Shown: in pieces, positions 62,493-64,000 of the stretch
Numbering within the stretch: the first letter of the stretch is position 1
Layout: each line of letters starts with the position of its first letter
Assembly (NCBI GenBank): GCA_036417435.1
Contig: CM070910.1
Coordinates: 81,824,784-81,888,783 of the forward strand
Length of the DNA: 64,000 bases
Direction: 5' to 3'
DNA from: Inia geoffrensis
Taxonomy: Eukaryota > Chordata > Mammalia > Artiodactyla > Iniidae
The notes under the pieces: model-generated
What the model was told of the DNA's origin: nothing
The model's input: only the letters and a program-made list of their open reading frames with translations
Database searches by the model: none
Translations under genes and position numbers: made by a program

Positions 62493-64000
62493 TTGGCCAA
62501 AAAGGACGTATGCGTTTTTTCCTGAATATATTCAGGAAAAAACGCATACGCCCTTTTTGGCCAAGTGCATCACTGTCGAAATGCTGCCTCTTTTCCTACG
62601 ATTTCAGAGCAATTTTTATCTACCACCTGATATCTGTTTTCTGCAATTCTGTGTCGTGTTCAAGTCCTCTTCACAGTCTTCCTTAAATAAATTTTTGGAT
62701 GATAGGGGTCATTTGGAACTCCACAGGATTATGAGTTACAGTGCCAAAACTCTCCTTTTGGCAACTCGCTTTTTTGTAAGCTGACCATAAACCCGAATAA
62801 TTGCTTCAGGCCCTAATCTCGTTCCGGCATGGCACGCTGAGCCTTTGGTGAATTCTTCTTCCTGTAGGGAAATCATCGTTCAATGTGCCCGTCTAAACAC
62901 ATCGAGTTAGCCGCTCATTGGTTCTCCTTATTCCTGCTCATCTTCCACAGAAATTGCAAACTGTGCCAAACAAGAGGTCAAAGGCACTGACTCTCCAAGT
63001 GGGGAGAATGTTAATATCGCATCTGGAAAGGCGAACTCGAGTACCAAGGGGGGAAAATGGCGATGAATTTTAGAAATTTTGCCTGATCACTTCGTGGACC
63101 ATATTCTGGGTTTTCCATGCATATTTTAGCTGAAGGATAAATCCCTTAAACGTGGAGATTTGGGACCCGTGGAATGGGAATCATGCACCATTACCTCAGA
63201 GGGTCTGCATTCCCTCACCAATAGTATCAGCCCCAAGTGTCCAGCCTTATCTCTCCCCCAGCTGTGGATGTAGAGGTGGTAAATCCAAGATTTCTCGCAA
63301 GACCTCAAGGACTTATTTAAGAATTTCTCTCTATTTCACAGTCCTTGTGCTTTCTTTTTCAAATTTATTTTTATAAGGGGATTTAGCTTATTTACACTGC
63401 TGGGTGTATGCTGCTGTACACAAGTGATTTTCTTACGGAGACATATAAATGTATGGGTTTTAAGTTTCTTCACAGTCAGGTTTATTCCTAGGTTTTGAAT
63501 ACGGGGTGTTGAGTCAATTTGGTTGAGCGAGGAGTAGGTCTTGTCTAATATATATTTGGCTTATGGAATGGTAACTGTCCTAATGTCCATCTCTGGTTTT
63601 ATGCAGCCTCCCCACTCTCCTTTGACCTTAAGCAAGCATAAATTTCTTTTGTAAATGTGAGACTCTGCTGTGTTTTGAAATGCAGTTCACGCGTAGTCAT
63701 GTTTCCATTCCCGGTATTAGTGATATCTTATGATGTTTCTTTTTCTGTGTGACTTATTTCACTTAGAATCATCGTAACTAAATCCACTCATTATGCTGCT
63801 ACTGGTCTGTGGCCATTGATTTCATTGTTGAGTGATATTCCATTGTAGGGATGTACCACAACTTCTATATCCATTTTTCTCTTTCTGGGCTATTGAAGTT
63901 GTACCATAGTCAAGGTTCCCGTACACAGAGCAGCCCCAAACTTTGGTGTGGCTCTGTCTTTTTCATTTAAATTTTCCGAATCTATAGCACCATAAGTGGA
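62493..64000 (+). repeat. Monomer M36, right-truncated
   Basis: The first 1,508 bp of a unit. One palindrome change (AAAAAGGACG). CCTTAAATAA and TTTTGGCAACTCG are private; TACCAAGGGG shortens the G run to six. The tail has GCTGGGTGT and AACTGTCC as in M34. The window ends inside the L1 ORF2-derived portion, so the array continues. Confidence 0.95.

Larger units (their letters stand above)
1..64000 (+). repeat. Satellite DNA array, ~1,736-bp monomer, probable common cetacean satellite
   Basis: The same ~1.74 kb sequence recurs about 36.9 times without interruption or inversion. Using the start of the internal palindrome as landmark, monomers begin at 1713, 3449, 5184, 6920 and so on to 62493. 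Most spacings are exactly 1,736 bp; the rest are 1,735 or 1,737 except for one of 1,772 and one of 1,725. Divergence between monomers looks like a few percent, and far less between members of the higher-order blocks. No unique sequence intervenes. Monomer length and L1 ancestry fit the common cetacean satellite as I remember it; that name is an inference, while the array is directly visible. Confidence 0.98.

Noticed and set aside
1..64000. CENP-B box (TTCG, A and CGGG at fixed spacing)
   Set aside because: I checked the CCCG and TTCG sites of the monomer on both strands by eye (for example CTTCGTGGACC, AACCCGAATAATTG, TTCCCGGTATTAG) and none meets the consensus. A motif search of all monomers would settle it.
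1..64000. Delphinoid (dolphin or porpoise) origin
   Set aside because: As remembered, delphinoid common satellite monomers are near 1.58 kb; 1,736 bp fits baleen whales or non-delphinoid toothed whales better. This cannot be settled without a database comparison.

Overview
The window is one uninterrupted tandem satellite array. A monomer of about 1,736 bp repeats head to tail, always in the same orientation, from the first base to the last: a left-truncated monomer (M0), 35 complete monomers (M1-M35) and a right-truncated one (M36). I see no unique sequence, protein-coding gene, RNA gene or CRISPR array. All open frames are short, recur at the monomer period and lie in degenerate transposon-derived or unassigned sequence. 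Some use GTG or another non-ATG first codon.

The best reading is constitutive heterochromatin of a whale. The ~1.74 kb monomer, its partial origin from a LINE-1 3' end of the type found in cetaceans and even-toed ungulates, and its long homogeneous arrays match what I recall of the 'common cetacean satellite'. That satellite is about 1.75 kb in baleen whales and most toothed whales, about 1.58 kb in delphinoids, and was reported in the 1990s to be L1-derived. The length argues against a delphinoid. This identification comes from memory, not a database search.

Monomer anatomy, counted from the palindrome start: 1-72 is a palindrome of two 36-bp arms with no spacer, resembling a mariner-type MITE; about 73-290 is L1 ORF2-derived sequence in antisense; about 290-855 is of unrecognised origin; about 856-1220 is L1 3'UTR in antisense, beginning with the relic of the poly(A) end; about 1220-1736 is the 3' end of L1 ORF2 in antisense. 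The palindrome therefore sits inside the L1-derived sequence.

Layout: (1) 1-17 kb, interleaved two-monomer variants with a ~3,471-bp superperiod and one nearly perfect single-monomer duplication near 9.0-12.6 kb. (2) 17-30.3 kb, more heterogeneous monomers, including the only two large indels: a 36-bp tandem duplication in M15 and a 10-bp loss of the palindrome tip in M16. (3) 30.3-52 kb, a young higher-order repeat with monomer order a-b-c-c-e-d / a-b-c-d / c-d and near-identical copies 10,416 bp apart. (4) 52-64 kb, another two-monomer pattern (3,472 bp) sharing rare variants with M11, about 35 kb away. The window records unequal exchange and homogenisation rather than a gene-encoded system.
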